Part shown: piece after piece, positions 35,765 to 45,740 of the stretch
How positions within the stretch are numbered: position 1 is the first letter of the stretch
Layout of the letters: each line of letters begins with the position of its first letter
Source: Zhongshania aquatica
GTDB taxonomy: Bacteria > Pseudomonadota > Gammaproteobacteria > Pseudomonadales > Spongiibacteraceae
Reading direction: 5' to 3'
Assembly: GCF_027257955.1 (NCBI RefSeq)
Contig: NZ_JANZNQ010000009.1
Span: 62,001-126,000 of the forward strand
DNA: 64,000 nucleotides
Position numbers and translations under genes: made by a program
The notes under the pieces: generated by a model
The model's database searches: none
Seen by the model: only the letters and a program-made list of their open reading frames with translations
Told to the model about the DNA's origin: nothing

Positions 35765-37669
35765 ATGACGCGACGCCAGCAGCTTAAAAATACCTTCCAT
35801 GAACGTCGTGTTTATCGTCATCGCGTTACTGTATCGATCTTAATTCTGTTGACGATGACGACGATTGTTGTCGCGCGATACTCGCAGTTACAAATTTCAG
35901 ATTACGATATTTATAAGACCCAGTCTGATCGCAACAGAATCCAATTATTGCCAATTGCGCCAAAGCGCGGACTTATTTTTGATCGTAATGGCATGTTGTT
36001 GGCTGAGAATATTCCAAGCTATACCCTGACAGTGGTTAAAGAGCGGGTGCAGTCCTTGGACGACACCTTGGCGATTATTAATGAAATTATTCCCCTAAGT
36101 GATGACGATATTGAGCAATTTCGTAAACGCTTAAGCCGTCGCCGTCCCTATGAAGCTGTGCCCTTAAAATTTCGTGTTAGCGATGAAGATATCGCTAAAT
36201 TGGCGGTCAATCGCCACCGCGTTCCTGGCGTAGAGATCGACGCTCAGTTGGTACGTCATTACCCAGAGGGCGAGCTATTTGCCCACATGTTGGGGTATGT
36301 TGGCCGTATTGGTGAGCGCGAAGTCGATGTAATTGATCCGGTAAATTACAGCGGCACTCACTATATCGGCAAAATTGGGCTGGAAAAATATTATGAAGAA
36401 TTACTGCACGGTACGGTCGGTTACCAAAACGTAGAAAGTAATGCGCATGGTCGTATTTTGCGTGTCTTAGAGCGGCATGACCCCTTGCCCGGTGGCGACA
36501 TCAAGCTGAATGTAGATGCCTATGTCCAGCGGGTTGCTTATGACGCACTTGAAGGGCAGCGGGGCGCCATCGTGGCGATGGATCCCCATACAGGTGGCGT
36601 GATTGCCATGGTGAGTGCGCCGGGTTATGACACTAATCTATTTGTAAATGGCATCAGTTCAACTGACTACAACGCCTTGCAAAACGACCCTGATCTTCCT
36701 TTGTACAACCGTACCCTGCAGGGCCAGTATCCACCGGCTTCAACAATTAAGCCGATTTGGGGGTTGGCAGGGTTGCATTACGGCGTGATAACACCGACGA
36801 CTAGAATTTATGACCCCGGTTGGTTTAGTTTGCCTGATGATAGCCGCAGATATCGCGATTGGAAGCGGGGTGGTCACGGTTCGTCAATAAATTTAGAGGA
36901 TGCGGTAGTTGAATCCTGCGATGTGTATTTTTATGAGCTTGCCTACAAGCTCGGTATAGATCGGTTGCATAATTTTGGTATTCGCTTTGGCCTCGGTAAT
37001 GCCACCGGAATTGACAATACCAATGAGCGCTCGGGTTTAATGCCGTCCCGCGAGTGGAAAGAACAGAGTCGCGGTGGACATTGGTATCCTGGCGAGACGA
37101 TTAATGTCGGCATTGGTCAAGGTTTCATGCTTGCAACACCATTACAGCTAGCGGTGGCGACCTCGGTGATTGCTTCGCGCGGTGAGTTGCGCGCGCCGCG
37201 TTTATTGGCGTCGGTGGGGGATGTACCAGTAGTTGCTCCCTTGATGGGTAAGATGGAAGATGTCTCGAGTGCCAATTGGGATGCGATTACTCGGTCTATG
37301 GAACAAGTGGTAAATAGCGCGCGTGGCACAGGTAGGGGTTTGAAGGCAGGGTTGACTTACCGGATGGCGGCGAAGAGCGGTACTGCGCAGGTTGTGGGCA
37401 TTGCGGCTGGCGAAAAATACGATTCGAGTGCGCTGCACGCTCGCAATCGAGATCACGCCCTGTTCATTGCCTTTGCGCCGGCCGATGATCCGAAAATTGC
37501 CGTTGCGGTTGTTATAGAAAATGGCGAACATGGCGGAAGCGTAGCGGGCCCTGCGGCGCGGAAAGTGATAGATGCTTATTTGCTAGGTAAGCCAAAAGAT
37601 AGTGTTCCCGAGACTGAAAATAGCCAAGACGCAGTAGCCGCCTTAGCTGGAGCGGAAAACCATGAATAA
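35765..37669 (+). CDS. mrdA: Penicillin-binding protein 2 (elongasome transpeptidase)
   Basis: The 634-residue PBP2 has an N-terminal TM anchor (~20-40), a dimerisation/pedestal domain (QLLPIAPKRGLIFDRNG near 60) and a transpeptidase domain with PPASTIKPIW (Ser nucleophile near 326), ESCDVYF (SxN) and AAKSGTAQVVG (KSGT near 538). It crosslinks peptidoglycan in the elongasome with RodA. The end overlaps rodA by 8 bp. Confidence 0.96.
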   Translation: MTRRQQLKNTFHERRVYRHRVTVSILILLTMTTIVVARYSQLQISDYDIYKTQSDRNRIQLLPIAPKRGLIFDRNGMLLAENIPSYTLTVVKERVQSLDDTLAIINEIIPLSDDDIEQFRKRLSRRRPYEAVPLKFRVSDEDIAKLAVNRHRVPGVEIDAQLVRHYPEGELFAHMLGYVGRIGEREVDVIDPVNYSGTHYIGKIGLEKYYEELLHGTVGYQNVESNAHGRILRVLERHDPLPGGDIKLNVDAYVQRVAYDALEGQRGAIVAMDPHTGGVIAMVSAPGYDTNLFVNGISSTDYNALQNDPDLPLYNRTLQGQYPPASTIKPIWGLAGLHYGVITPTTRIYDPGWFSLPDDSRRYRDWKRGGHGSSINLEDAVVESCDVYFYELAYKLGIDRLHNFGIRFGLGNATGIDNTNERSGLMPSREWKEQSRGGHWYPGETINVGIGQGFMLATPLQLAVATSVIASRGELRAPRLLASVGDVPVVAPLMGKMEDVSSANWDAITRSMEQVVNSARGTGRGLKAGLTYRMAAKSGTAQVVGIAAGEKYDSSALHARNRDHALFIAFAPADDPKIAVAVVIENGEHGGSVAGPAARKVIDAYLLGKPKDSVPETENSQDAVAALAGAENHE

Positions 37670-38807
37670 TTCTGATTTTCTGCGGCAAATGCCGGGCGAT
37701 AGCCGGAGTATGGGCAACCAGCGCAGTATTAGTCAGCGTTTGCGAATTGATATTCCCCTGTTAATACTCCTGCTGATATTAAGCGGCGTCGGCTTGGCGG
37801 TACTTTATAGTGCCAGTGATGGCAGCATGGCTGCGGTATTGCGGCAGGGGCGTTTTCTGTCGGTGGCCTTTGTTGTCATGATTTTAGTCGCCCAGCTCCA
37901 TCCAGAGCAATTACAGCGCTGGGCTCCCTTCGCCTATATTGGTGTGCTACTTCTTTTGCTGGCAGTCGACTTTGTTGGTGTGGGTGCCAAAGGTGCCCAG
38001 CGTTGGCTTGGTGTCGGCGGTTTCCGTTTTCAACCCTCTGAATTGGCAAAATTAGTTTTACCGATGGCGGTGGCTTGGTATCTGTCGATACATCCCTTAC
38101 CACCAGGGTTTAGGCATACCTTAATCAGTTTGTTGCTTATTTTTCTACCTACAATATTGATTGTAATGCAGCCTGATCTGGGTACGTCGATATTGATCGC
38201 GACATCCGGTATTTTCGTCTTGTTTTTGTCGGGTATTAGCTGGACTTTCATCGCCTCTTGCATGGGACTGCTCGCGTTAATGGCGTATCCCATGTGGGAA
38301 TTTGTGCTCCATGATTATCAGCGTCAGCGTATTTTGACCCTACTTAATCCTGAGCTCGACAAACTAGGTGCTGGCTGGAATATCATTCAATCAAAGACTG
38401 CAATCGGTTCCGGCGGCTTTGAGGGTAAGGGCTGGATGCTCGGCACTCAATCACATTTGGACTTTTTGCCTGAAAGTCACACCGATTTTATCATCGCAGT
38501 TTTGGCTGAGGAATTCGGCCTAAGAGGCGTGTTGCTGTTACTGTTACTCTATGGCTTGATTATTAGTCGGGGCTTGTGGATTGCCTCGCAGGCAAAACAT
38601 TGCTTCGGACGCCTTTTAGGCGGGAGTATTATTCTTACTTTCTTTGTCTATGTATTTGTAAACATGGGCATGGTGTCAGGTTTATTGCCAGTGGTGGGAG
38701 TTCCCCTGCCGTTGGTGAGTCAAGGCGGAACCTCTCTGGTCAGCTTATTGGTAGGGTTTGGTGTTTTGATGGGTATTTGCGCTGATGAGCGATTGGTGCA
38801 TCAATAA
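37662..38807 (+). CDS. mrdB: Rod shape-determining SEDS glycosyltransferase RodA
   Basis: The 381-residue SEDS-family polytopic protein polymerises lipid II with PBP2. Family segments are GAQRWLGVGGFRFQPSELAK near 110, FLPESHTDFIIAVLAEEFG near 268 and GLLPVVGVPLPLVSQGGTS near 343. A cytoplasmic N-terminal extension of about 30 residues precedes TM1. It overlaps mrdA upstream and mltB downstream (TAATG), so the wall genes look translationally coupled. Confidence 0.95.
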   Translation: MNNSDFLRQMPGDSRSMGNQRSISQRLRIDIPLLILLLILSGVGLAVLYSASDGSMAAVLRQGRFLSVAFVVMILVAQLHPEQLQRWAPFAYIGVLLLLLAVDFVGVGAKGAQRWLGVGGFRFQPSELAKLVLPMAVAWYLSIHPLPPGFRHTLISLLLIFLPTILIVMQPDLGTSILIATSGIFVLFLSGISWTFIASCMGLLALMAYPMWEFVLHDYQRQRILTLLNPELDKLGAGWNIIQSKTAIGSGGFEGKGWMLGTQSHLDFLPESHTDFIIAVLAEEFGLRGVLLLLLLYGLIISRGLWIASQAKHCFGRLLGGSIILTFFVYVFVNMGMVSGLLPVVGVPLPLVSQGGTSLVSLLVGFGVLMGICADERLVHQ

Positions 38808-39841
38808 TGATAGGACACAACGTGAAAAAACAAAATAAGCAAAGACAGGTCATTAAAAAGTTAGTTGGCGGAGCAGTTGTTGCGTTGATGGTATCGGTCA
38901 CGGCACACGCCGACTATAGTCATCATCCTGGTTCGGAAGCGTTTGTTAACACCATGGTCGAAAAGCATAATTTTGATCGTGAGTGGGTAATGGCGATTTT
39001 GAAACAAGCAGAACCAAAGCAATCTATATTAGATGCGATGTCACGACCTGCCGAGTCGGTTATGACCTGGGGGCGCTACCGTAATATTTTCATCCAAGAT
39101 TCCCGCGTTGCTCAAGGTGTTGAATTTTGGAATGAACATAAAGAAGAGCTAGCGCGGGCTGAAAAGGAATACGGCGTTCCGGCATCGATGATTGTCGGTA
39201 TTATTGGTGTAGAGACTCGCTTTGGTCGCAATAAAGGCAGCTACCGAGTAGTTGATGCGCTGGCGACGCTGGGTTTTGATTTTCCCCGTCGCGGAACTTT
39301 TTTTCTGGGTCAGTTAGAAGAATACATGTTGATGGTGCGCGAACAGGGACTTGAGCCTTTTAGTCTAAAAGGCTCATATGCTGGCGCTATGGGGTTCGGG
39401 CAGTTTATTCCAAGTAGCTATCGTGCCTATGCGGTTGATTTTGACGGCAACGGTCAAATTGATATTGTGAATAGCTCAGTGGACGCTATCGGCAGCGTGG
39501 CGAATTACTTTAAACGCCATGGTTGGCGCTATGGTGAGCCGGTTGTTTCCGGCGCAGTAATAAAGAAAGGTGTTGATGAAAGCTTGTTCAATGCAGGTCT
39601 GAAACCAGAGAAAACTCTTGCTGAATTAAGTAAGGCAGGAATAGACGCCGATCATGCGTTCGCGCCGAGTTTAAAAGCGACAGCAATGAAGTTAGATGGT
39701 GAAAGTGGCGATGAGTACTGGATCGGTTTGCAAAACTTTTATGTTATTACTCGCTATAACCATAGTGCGATGTATGCGATGGCGGCGTATCAGCTAAGCC
39801 AGTTAATCGCTGCGCAAATGCATGAGGCGTCATCATCTTGA
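38807..39841 (+). CDS. mltB: Lytic murein transglycosylase B
   Basis: The 344-residue GH103 enzyme cleaves peptidoglycan glycan strands with 1,6-anhydro product formation. The catalytic Glu lies in GIIGVETRFGRNKGSYRV (near 124), and the GAMGFGQFIPSSYRAYAVDFDG segment is typical. The N-terminus has a signal sequence ending TAHADYS with no lipobox Cys, so it is predicted to be soluble, unlike lipidated E. coli MltB. An in-frame GTG at 38822 with AGGA upstream is an alternative start. It overlaps rlpA by 4 bp. Confidence 0.93.
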   Translation: MIGHNVKKQNKQRQVIKKLVGGAVVALMVSVTAHADYSHHPGSEAFVNTMVEKHNFDREWVMAILKQAEPKQSILDAMSRPAESVMTWGRYRNIFIQDSRVAQGVEFWNEHKEELARAEKEYGVPASMIVGIIGVETRFGRNKGSYRVVDALATLGFDFPRRGTFFLGQLEEYMLMVREQGLEPFSLKGSYAGAMGFGQFIPSSYRAYAVDFDGNGQIDIVNSSVDAIGSVANYFKRHGWRYGEPVVSGAVIKKGVDESLFNAGLKPEKTLAELSKAGIDADHAFAPSLKATAMKLDGESGDEYWIGLQNFYVITRYNHSAMYAMAAYQLSQLIAAQMHEASSS

Positions 39842-40698
39842 GATCTAGAGCACTTGTCTTACTGACAATGTTGGCTGTAGCTGCGTGCGCGCCGCTACAG
39901 CAAGTTGATTCAGAAAAGAAAGATAGTACCGTCACTAGCAAGCCGCCAGTGACCAGTCAGGGCAGCTCTCGTTATCAATTAGATAAGGACGGCGCACCAC
40001 TGCAGAAGTTAGATCCCAATAGTATTATGGATGCCGAGCCGCGTCATGAGGTATTGCGTGTTGCCGGGAATATTAGCCCCTATATTGTTAATGGCCAAGA
40101 ATATCAGCTAATTGAACAATATCGCGGCTACAAAGAACGGGGCATCGCATCGTGGTACGGGACTAAATTTCATGGTCACGCTACGTCGAATGGCGAAACC
40201 TATAGCCTTTATGAAATGAGTGCCGCTCATCGTACTTTGCCAATTCCAGTTTATGTCAAAGTGACTAATCTGGATAATGGCCGCACCGCGGTGGTACGAG
40301 TGAACGACCGTGGGCCATTTCATTCAGAGCGGATTATAGATCTCTCATATGCCGCCGCCGTGAAGCTAGGATACGCAGACCGGGGCACCGCACGGGTGGA
40401 AATTGAGGTCATTGACACGGATAATACCTACGCGTCCTCAAGTACAGATGCTGCGCGTTATTATTTGCAGGTAGCTGCGTTCACTCAGTTAGACTCGGCG
40501 AATGCGTTACAGCGGCAGTTAAGTGCGGGTCTTAGCTACCCGGTAATGATTGCGTCTAGCGGCGCACATGGATCGGCGATGCATCGTGTCAGAGTAGGGC
40601 CGTTCGTCGATTATTCGTCAGCACAGGCTGCGAAAAAGATACTACAACAACAATGGTCCGGCGAATCACATTTAGTGGTCGAAGCCGGTGACTCCTGA
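39838..40698 (+). CDS. rlpA: Septal ring lytic transglycosylase RlpA family lipoprotein
   Basis: The 286-residue protein has a lipobox (LAVAACAP, Cys near 18), a double-psi beta-barrel domain (ERGIASWYGTKFHGHATSNGE near 100, then VRVNDRGPFHSERIIDLS) and a C-terminal SPOR domain (YYLQVAAFTQLDSANALQRQ from ~210) that binds denuded glycan at the septum. The start codon is TTG, overlapping the mltB stop (TTGA), so coupled translation is likely. Confidence 0.94.
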   Translation: MRSRALVLLTMLAVAACAPLQQVDSEKKDSTVTSKPPVTSQGSSRYQLDKDGAPLQKLDPNSIMDAEPRHEVLRVAGNISPYIVNGQEYQLIEQYRGYKERGIASWYGTKFHGHATSNGETYSLYEMSAAHRTLPIPVYVKVTNLDNGRTAVVRVNDRGPFHSERIIDLSYAAAVKLGYADRGTARVEIEVIDTDNTYASSSTDAARYYLQVAAFTQLDSANALQRQLSAGLSYPVMIASSGAHGSAMHRVRVGPFVDYSSAQAAKKILQQQWSGESHLVVEAGDS

Positions 40699-40724
40699 AG
40701 TTAACGAGAGCAGATAAGGGTCTT

Positions 40725-41888
40725 ATGTTTAAGCACGTGTTTGCAGCCTTTGCGGCAACAATAGTAATGTCGTCTACTGCTATGGCTCAGCCAGATTTGG
40801 TTCCGGCAGCACCTAGCGTAGCGGCGTCGGCCTATTTTTTGATGGACGCGAATAGCGGAAAGGTGTTGATTGAACACAACGCAGATGAACGCCTACCGCC
40901 AGCAAGTTTAACCAAGTTAATGACAAGCTATGTGCTGTCTTATGAGCTTGAACGCGGCCAAGTCAGCAATGAAGACATGGTGACGATAAGCAAGAATGCC
41001 TGGGCTCAAAACCCTATTTTTAACGGTTCATCGTTAATGTGGATTGAGGTCGGCAAACAGGTTCCACTTGGCGAATTACACAAGGGTGTTGTTATCTCTT
41101 CCGGTAATGACGCCAGCGTTGCAGTTGCCGAACATATTGCCGGTAGCGAAGACGCGTTTGCGGGCATGATGAATCAGCATGCGGCTATGCTGGGAATGAC
41201 AAATAGCCATTTCGTGAACTCTCACGGTTTACCGGACCCAGAACACTACACGTCGGCTCGCGACCTAGCAATTTTGGCGAAAGCGATTATTGCCTACAAA
41301 AATGAATATGCCCTCTATAGTGAACACGACTTTGTGTTCAATAATATTAAGCAAAGTAACCGCAATGGCTTGCTGTGGAGCGATCCGAGTGTAGATGGCT
41401 TGAAGACTGGCCACACCACAACGGCTGGGTACTGCCTAGTGACCTCGGCGAAGCGCGAAGGTATGCGATTAATTTCGGTGGTGATGGGGACGAGTAGTAC
41501 GCAAGCTCGCGAGCGTGAAACACAAAAATTATTGTCTTATGGCTTCCGCTATTTTGAGACTCATCAGCTCTATGCAGCGGGTACTGAACTGACCCGTTCG
41601 AAAGTGTGGAAAGGTGATAGCGAGGAAGTGAGCCTTGGTGTGCAAAAAGATGTGTATATCACTATCCCGCGTGGGAAAAGCGATGCTTTGGATGCCCAGC
41701 TTAACGTGGATGAAGTCCTAATTGCGCCTATCACTGCAGATCAGGAACACGGTGAGTTAGTGGTAAGTTTGGCGGGTGAAGAAAAACTTCGTGTGCCGCT
41801 GGTTGCCTTGCAGGCCGTCGAAGAGGGCGGTATTTTGAAACGCCTTTGGGACAGTATCGTACTGTTTTTTGTTAACCTAGTTTCTTGA
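40725..41888 (+). CDS. dacA: D-alanyl-D-alanine carboxypeptidase (PBP5/6 type)
   Basis: The 387-residue protein trims the terminal D-Ala from muropeptides. It has a signal peptide ending SSTAMAQ and the motifs PPASLTKLM (SxxK near 65), SSGNDASV (SGN near 128) and GLKTGHTTTAGY (KTG near 230). The C-terminal amphipathic helix LKRLWDSIVLFFVNLVS would anchor it to the outer face of the inner membrane. It is followed by a strong hairpin and then ybeD. Confidence 0.95.
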   Translation: MFKHVFAAFAATIVMSSTAMAQPDLVPAAPSVAASAYFLMDANSGKVLIEHNADERLPPASLTKLMTSYVLSYELERGQVSNEDMVTISKNAWAQNPIFNGSSLMWIEVGKQVPLGELHKGVVISSGNDASVAVAEHIAGSEDAFAGMMNQHAAMLGMTNSHFVNSHGLPDPEHYTSARDLAILAKAIIAYKNEYALYSEHDFVFNNIKQSNRNGLLWSDPSVDGLKTGHTTTAGYCLVTSAKREGMRLISVVMGTSSTQARERETQKLLSYGFRYFETHQLYAAGTELTRSKVWKGDSEEVSLGVQKDVYITIPRGKSDALDAQLNVDEVLIAPITADQEHGELVVSLAGEEKLRVPLVALQAVEEGGILKRLWDSIVLFFVNLVS

Positions 41889-41900
41889 TCTACTGAAGAT

Positions 41901-41919
41901 GCGCGCTTATAAAGCGCGC
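41901..41919 (+). promoter_or_regulatory. Perfect GC-rich hairpin between dacA and ybeD
   Basis: GCGCGCTT and AAGCGCGC form a perfect 8-bp stem with a 3-nt loop, ending 10 bp before the ybeD ATG. No T-tract follows. It could partly separate dacA from the lipoate genes, stabilise mRNA ends or mask ybeD initiation. Confidence 0.6.
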
Positions 41920-41929
41920 GAGTTATCTT

Positions 41930-42229
41930 ATGAATAAATTTACAATGACTGAAACTAGCGATGCTGAAGGTGGCGCGCCAAAGCTTGAGTTTCCGTGTGA
42001 GTATCCAATCAAAGTTATTGGCGTGACTGGGCAAAACCTCCGTCACCGGGTTGTTGAAATCATGCGTATTCATGCCGGTGAAATTGATGAACTGCTGATT
42101 ACTGAGCGTGAAAGCAGCGAAGGCCGATTTTTATCTGTGACCGTAGTTATTACCGCAACAGGTAAGCCGCAGCTAGATACGATATTTGCCGAATTAAAGG
42201 CAACGGGCATTGTTAAGATGGTACTTTAA
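41930..42229 (+). CDS. ybeD: DUF493 family protein YbeD
   Basis: The 99-residue protein matches the YbeD/DUF493 family with an ACT-like fold: [17 protein letters not shown], then [22 protein letters not shown]. The ATG at 41930 and another at 41945 are both possible starts; homology begins after either. The order dacA-ybeD-lipB-lipA is the one found in many gammaproteobacteria, including E. coli apart from an extra gene. Its stop overlaps lipB (TAATG). The function is unknown. Confidence 0.92.
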   Translation: MNKFTMTETSDAEGGAPKLEFPCEYPIKVIGVTGQNLRHRVVEIMRIHAGEIDELLITERESSEGRFLSVTVVITATGKPQLDTIFAELKATGIVKMVL

Positions 42230-42909
42230 TGAGTCGCCCCGATACGCTTTGGCTGCGTAAGCTTGGTCGGCAACCGTATGAGCCAGTATGGCGCGCTATG
42301 CAAAGTTATACTGATGTGCGGAATGCTGATAGCGCCGATGAGTTGTGGTTTTTAGAGCACGACGCAGTGTTTACTCAGGGGCAGGCCGGCAAGGCAGAGC
42401 ATATTCTCATGCCGGGTAGTATTCCGGTTGTGCAGGTCGATCGCGGTGGACAGGTCACCTATCATGGGCCGGGCCAGTTAGTAGGTTACGTCTTGGTCGA
42501 TTTGCGTCGCTTGGGCGTTGGTATTCGCGAGTTGGTAACGGCGATAGAGAATAGCATCGTCGCGGTGCTGGCAAGGCTGAACATTGACGCACATCCTAGG
42601 CCAGATGCTCCCGGCGTGTATGTGGAAAACGGAGCGAAAATTGCGCAACTTGGTTTGCGTGTCCGTCGTGGTAGTACATTCCATGGCCTGAGTTTAAATA
42701 TCGATATGGATCTCAGTGTTTTTGATCGTATTAATCCCTGCGGCCATAGGGGCTTGGAGGTGACGGATATTCGTCATCAGAATGAGGCGGAGCTGCGGTC
42801 TCAAAACGAACTTACAATGATGCTTAGCGAAGAATTAGCGAAGCGATTAGGCTATTCACATTGTCGTGATGTGAGTGAGCACATTTTGCCGGTAACGGGG
42901 AATTCATGA
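42229..42909 (+). CDS. lipB: Octanoyl-[ACP]:protein N-octanoyltransferase
   Basis: The 226-residue enzyme transfers octanoate from ACP to lipoyl domains. Hallmarks are [20 protein letters not shown] near 64-83 and the catalytic Lys/Cys parts [21 protein letters not shown] near 137 and INPCGHRG near 167. It overlaps ybeD and lipA by 1 and 4 bp. Confidence 0.95.
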   Translation: MSRPDTLWLRKLGRQPYEPVWRAMQSYTDVRNADSADELWFLEHDAVFTQGQAGKAEHILMPGSIPVVQVDRGGQVTYHGPGQLVGYVLVDLRRLGVGIRELVTAIENSIVAVLARLNIDAHPRPDAPGVYVENGAKIAQLGLRVRRGSTFHGLSLNIDMDLSVFDRINPCGHRGLEVTDIRHQNEAELRSQNELTMMLSEELAKRLGYSHCRDVSEHILPVTGNS

Positions 42910-43937
42910 AGTCAGAAAATGGTAATACTACGGGTAGCGCTGCAGATAGTTCTGCAAAAGGTGCGGTGGGTGTGATTTCTAAAGCGGCCTCCAAAAAAGT
43001 GGTTCAAGGCGAAAAGCTGCGCGGTGCGGAGAAAGTCGCGCGCATACCAATCAAGGTCATTCCTACAGTTGAGTTGCCTGCCAAGCCTGCTTGGATTCGG
43101 GTCAAAATGTCTACTGGCCCCGAAGTTAGCCGTATTAAGAGTATATTACGTAAGCATAAATTGGCGTCGGTGTGTGAGGAAGCCGCTTGCCCAAATTTGG
43201 GGGAGTGTTTCAGCGGCGGTACCGCGACTTTTATGATTATGGGCGAAATTTGTACGCGTCGTTGCCCGTTTTGCGATGTTGCCCATGGCCGCCCGAATGC
43301 GTTGGATGAAAGCGAGCCACGCGAGTTAGCAGAAGCTATCGCGGAAATGAAATTGAAGTATGTTGTGGTGACCTCGGTAGATCGTGACGATCTACGTGAT
43401 GGTGGTGCGCAACATTTTGCTGATTGCATCAGAGAAACCCGTGCTCGCAGCCCGGAAATTCGTATCGAAGTTTTAGTCCCTGATTTCCGCGGCAGAATGG
43501 ATATCGCACTGGATATTTTAGAGAAAGAAGCCCCTGACGTGTTTAATCACAATCTTGAGTCGGTGCCGAGCTTATACAAAAAAATTCGTCCGGGTTCTGA
43601 CTACCAGTGGTCGTTAGATTTACTCAAAAAGTACAAAGAGCGACGTCCAGATGTGTTGACTAAGTCGGGCTTGATGTTAGGTTTGGGTGAAACCGCAGAT
43701 GAGCTAATTCAGGTGATGAAAGATATGCGGGCCCATGATATCGATATGATTACCATGGGACAGTATTTACAGCCTAGCCGCGATCATTTGGCGGTTGAGC
43801 GGTTTGTGACGCCGGAAGAGTTCGATGAGTTTGGACGTATTGCGAAAGAGCTTGGTTTTAAAAGCGTTGCTAGCGGCCCGCTGGTGCGCTCGTCGTACCA
43901 TGCTGACAAACAAGTGGATTTAAGTTTACTCAAATAA
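42906..43937 (+). CDS. lipA: Lipoyl synthase
   Basis: The 343-residue radical SAM enzyme inserts two sulfur atoms into the octanoyl chain. The auxiliary-cluster Cys triplet is [12 protein letters not shown] near 89 and the radical SAM motif is CTRRCPFC near 115. The C-terminal RSSYHADKQ holds the conserved serine ligand. The N-terminal ~35 residues are a low-complexity Ser/Ala/Lys extension. It ends the housekeeping run; a hairpin follows at 43969. Confidence 0.96.
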   Translation: MKSENGNTTGSAADSSAKGAVGVISKAASKKVVQGEKLRGAEKVARIPIKVIPTVELPAKPAWIRVKMSTGPEVSRIKSILRKHKLASVCEEAACPNLGECFSGGTATFMIMGEICTRRCPFCDVAHGRPNALDESEPRELAEAIAEMKLKYVVVTSVDRDDLRDGGAQHFADCIRETRARSPEIRIEVLVPDFRGRMDIALDILEKEAPDVFNHNLESVPSLYKKIRPGSDYQWSLDLLKKYKERRPDVLTKSGLMLGLGETADELIQVMKDMRAHDIDMITMGQYLQPSRDHLAVERFVTPEEFDEFGRIAKELGFKSVASGPLVRSSYHADKQVDLSLLK

Positions 43938-43968
43938 GTACAAAATTATATATTCGCAATAATGATCA

Positions 43969-43997
43969 TGGCGCGTGGCAAGAGCGTTTGCGCGCCA
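43969..43997. terminator. Hairpin after lipA (no T-tract)
   Basis: TGGCGCG and CGCGCCA form a 7-bp stem with a 15-nt loop, 31 bp after the lipA stop. The lack of a T-run makes intrinsic termination uncertain; it may protect the 3' end. Confidence 0.4.
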
Positions 43998-44107
43998 GAA
44001 AACTCTCAGAATTAACTATTTCTAAATAATCACATTTTGCGAAAGTAGACTTAGCGATATCTAGTTAGCACTCTATAAGTATTGCCTTTAAGTGAGCGAC
44101 AGCTTTT

Positions 44108-44833
44108 ATGCCTGAAGAAACTCAAACGCCGCTAATTCTTATTAGTGGTGCGTCGCAGGGTATTGGCGCGGCTATTGCGGAGTGTTTTGCCAACGCAGAT
44201 TTTCCTGTTCGTTTGGCCCTTATTGCCCGAAATGAGATTGAGCTTGAAAAGGTCAAAGCGCGCTGTGGCGGGGCTACGGATGTGCAAAGCTACGTCGTTG
44301 ATGTAAGTGATGAACAGCAAGTACAGGACTTTTCAGCGACGCTAGATAGTGAGTTGGGCGATGTCAGTGTGTTGATTAATAATGCCGGTGCCTGGCATGG
44401 CGCAGCTATTCAAGACATGTCGGTTGCGGATTTTGATCGCATTATTGCCGTTAACCTGCGGAGCACGTTTTTGCTGAGTCGCATGGTACTGCCGAGTATG
44501 TTGCGCCGGCAATTTGGTGATATTTTTAACATGTCATCAACGGCAGGATTTGAAGGGTACGCTGGTGTGTCGGCCTATTGCGCGGCCAAACATGGTGTGA
44601 ACGGATTTACTAAAGCGCTGAGAGAAGAGGTTCGGGGGAAAGGAATTCGAGTATCCTGTGTGTCTCCCGGCCCGACTTATTCGCCATCGTGGCGGGCAAG
44701 CGGCGTTGCTAAAGAACAATTGATGCCTGCGGAAGATGTTGCTAGAGCATTTGTAGATATTTACCGCATGGATCGTAATGTAGTGATAGAAGATATTGTT
44801 TTGCGACCACAGTGCGGACATATCACCAGTTAA
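44108..44833 (+). CDS. Short-chain dehydrogenase/reductase (SDR)
   Basis: The 241-residue protein has the classical SDR layout: LISGASQGIGAAIAECF nucleotide-binding motif near 12, NNAGAW near 90, catalytic Ser in MSSTAGFEG near 140 and the YCAAK catalytic pair near 157. The PGPTYSP segment follows. The substrate cannot be inferred; the family acts on many alcohols and ketones. It converges with the queuosine precursor transporter with only 4 bp between stops. Confidence 0.9.
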   Translation: MPEETQTPLILISGASQGIGAAIAECFANADFPVRLALIARNEIELEKVKARCGGATDVQSYVVDVSDEQQVQDFSATLDSELGDVSVLINNAGAWHGAAIQDMSVADFDRIIAVNLRSTFLLSRMVLPSMLRRQFGDIFNMSSTAGFEGYAGVSAYCAAKHGVNGFTKALREEVRGKGIRVSCVSPGPTYSPSWRASGVAKEQLMPAEDVARAFVDIYRMDRNVVIEDIVLRPQCGHITS

Positions 44834-44837
44834 TTTA

Positions 44838-45647
44838 TTAATCGAGCAGGGCGTCGTGTTTCATGGCTGTTGCTGTACTTTCGCCAAGATAGCCTTCAAT
44901 CAAGTAATGCACCAAATAAATTAGCGGTGTCATCAAAACGGCCATTAAAAATTTGTAGATATAATTTACTACACCAATCGCTAAGACGAGTTGTAAGCTC
45001 CAGTCTGCACCGATGTAAAACGCAATAAATAGAACAACAAAGCTATCAATAAATTGGCTAACCAGTGTGGATCCGGTTGCTCTAAGCCATATCATGCGCT
45101 CCCCCGTTATTTTTTTTACATGCTGGAAGACGGTGATGTCAATTATCTGGCCAACTAAAAATGCGACTAGCGAGCCGATAATAATCCAAAGACCTTGTCC
45201 AAAAACTAATCCAAAGGCCGCGTCATAATTCCCAACTTGGCTACGTAGCAGGGCTTGTTCTTCGAGAGGAAGGTTTGGGTTTATATGCGATTGTGGCCAA
45301 AAGTCTGCAGGGGTGAGATGTATGCCCACAAAAACCATCGCGAAGGCGTAGACGATAAGTCCTGCGGTTAGATAGGACAGCAAGCGAACGCCACGCTTTC
45401 CATAGTATTCGTTAATTAAGTCGGTTAGCACGAACACAAAGGGCCAAAGTAGGACCCCTGTGGTTAAATTAAACGATAGGCCATCTATACCAAATACACT
45501 GAAATTTAGAGGGCTAATGCCTATGCTGTGCTCTAAGGAAAATATCTTGACCCCGATTAATTCCGCGAGCACGGCATTGGCAACAAAGAAACCGCCAAGC
45601 AGAATAAAAAGTCGGGTAGCTTTGTTGCTAAGCACGGTTTTCTGCAT
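44838..45647 (-). CDS. yhhQ: Queuosine precursor transporter (YhhQ/VUT family)
   Basis: From the ATG at 45647 the 269-residue protein has about six membrane helices and the YhhQ/COG1738 signatures: VWPFVFVLTDLINEYYGKRG-type segment, VAFLVGQIIDITVFQHVKK and LRATGSTLVSQFIDSFVVLF. YhhQ imports preQ0/preQ1 for queuosine tRNA modification. GGAGA lies 5 bp before this ATG, which favours it over the frame start at 45677. It follows nadC on the same strand; a possible pseudoknot lies in the leader. A loop insertion near residues 105-135 is a little longer than I expect. Confidence 0.9.
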   Translation of the reverse strand: MQKTVLSNKATRLFILLGGFFVANAVLAELIGVKIFSLEHSIGISPLNFSVFGIDGLSFNLTTGVLLWPFVFVLTDLINEYYGKRGVRLLSYLTAGLIVYAFAMVFVGIHLTPADFWPQSHINPNLPLEEQALLRSQVGNYDAAFGLVFGQGLWIIIGSLVAFLVGQIIDITVFQHVKKITGERMIWLRATGSTLVSQFIDSFVVLFIAFYIGADWSLQLVLAIGVVNYIYKFLMAVLMTPLIYLVHYLIEGYLGESTATAMKHDALLD

Positions 45648-45699
45648 TGGATTCTCCGGTGATCGCTTATGAAACATGGCCTATTGGCTTCTGTTTCTG

Positions 45700-45740
45700 C
45701 AATTTTTAACGCTTGCGCCGGGTAGTTAAATCGGGCCGGC
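45700..45740 (-). ncRNA. Candidate pseudoknot leader upstream of the queuosine precursor transporter
   Basis: On the minus strand a GCCGG/CCGGC stem encloses a 14-nt loop containing UUUAAC, and the A-rich tail carries its exact complement GUUAAA. This is an H-type pseudoknot layout, as in preQ1 riboswitches. The base pattern does not match the preQ1-I consensus as I know it, so this is a structural candidate only. Confidence 0.25.
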
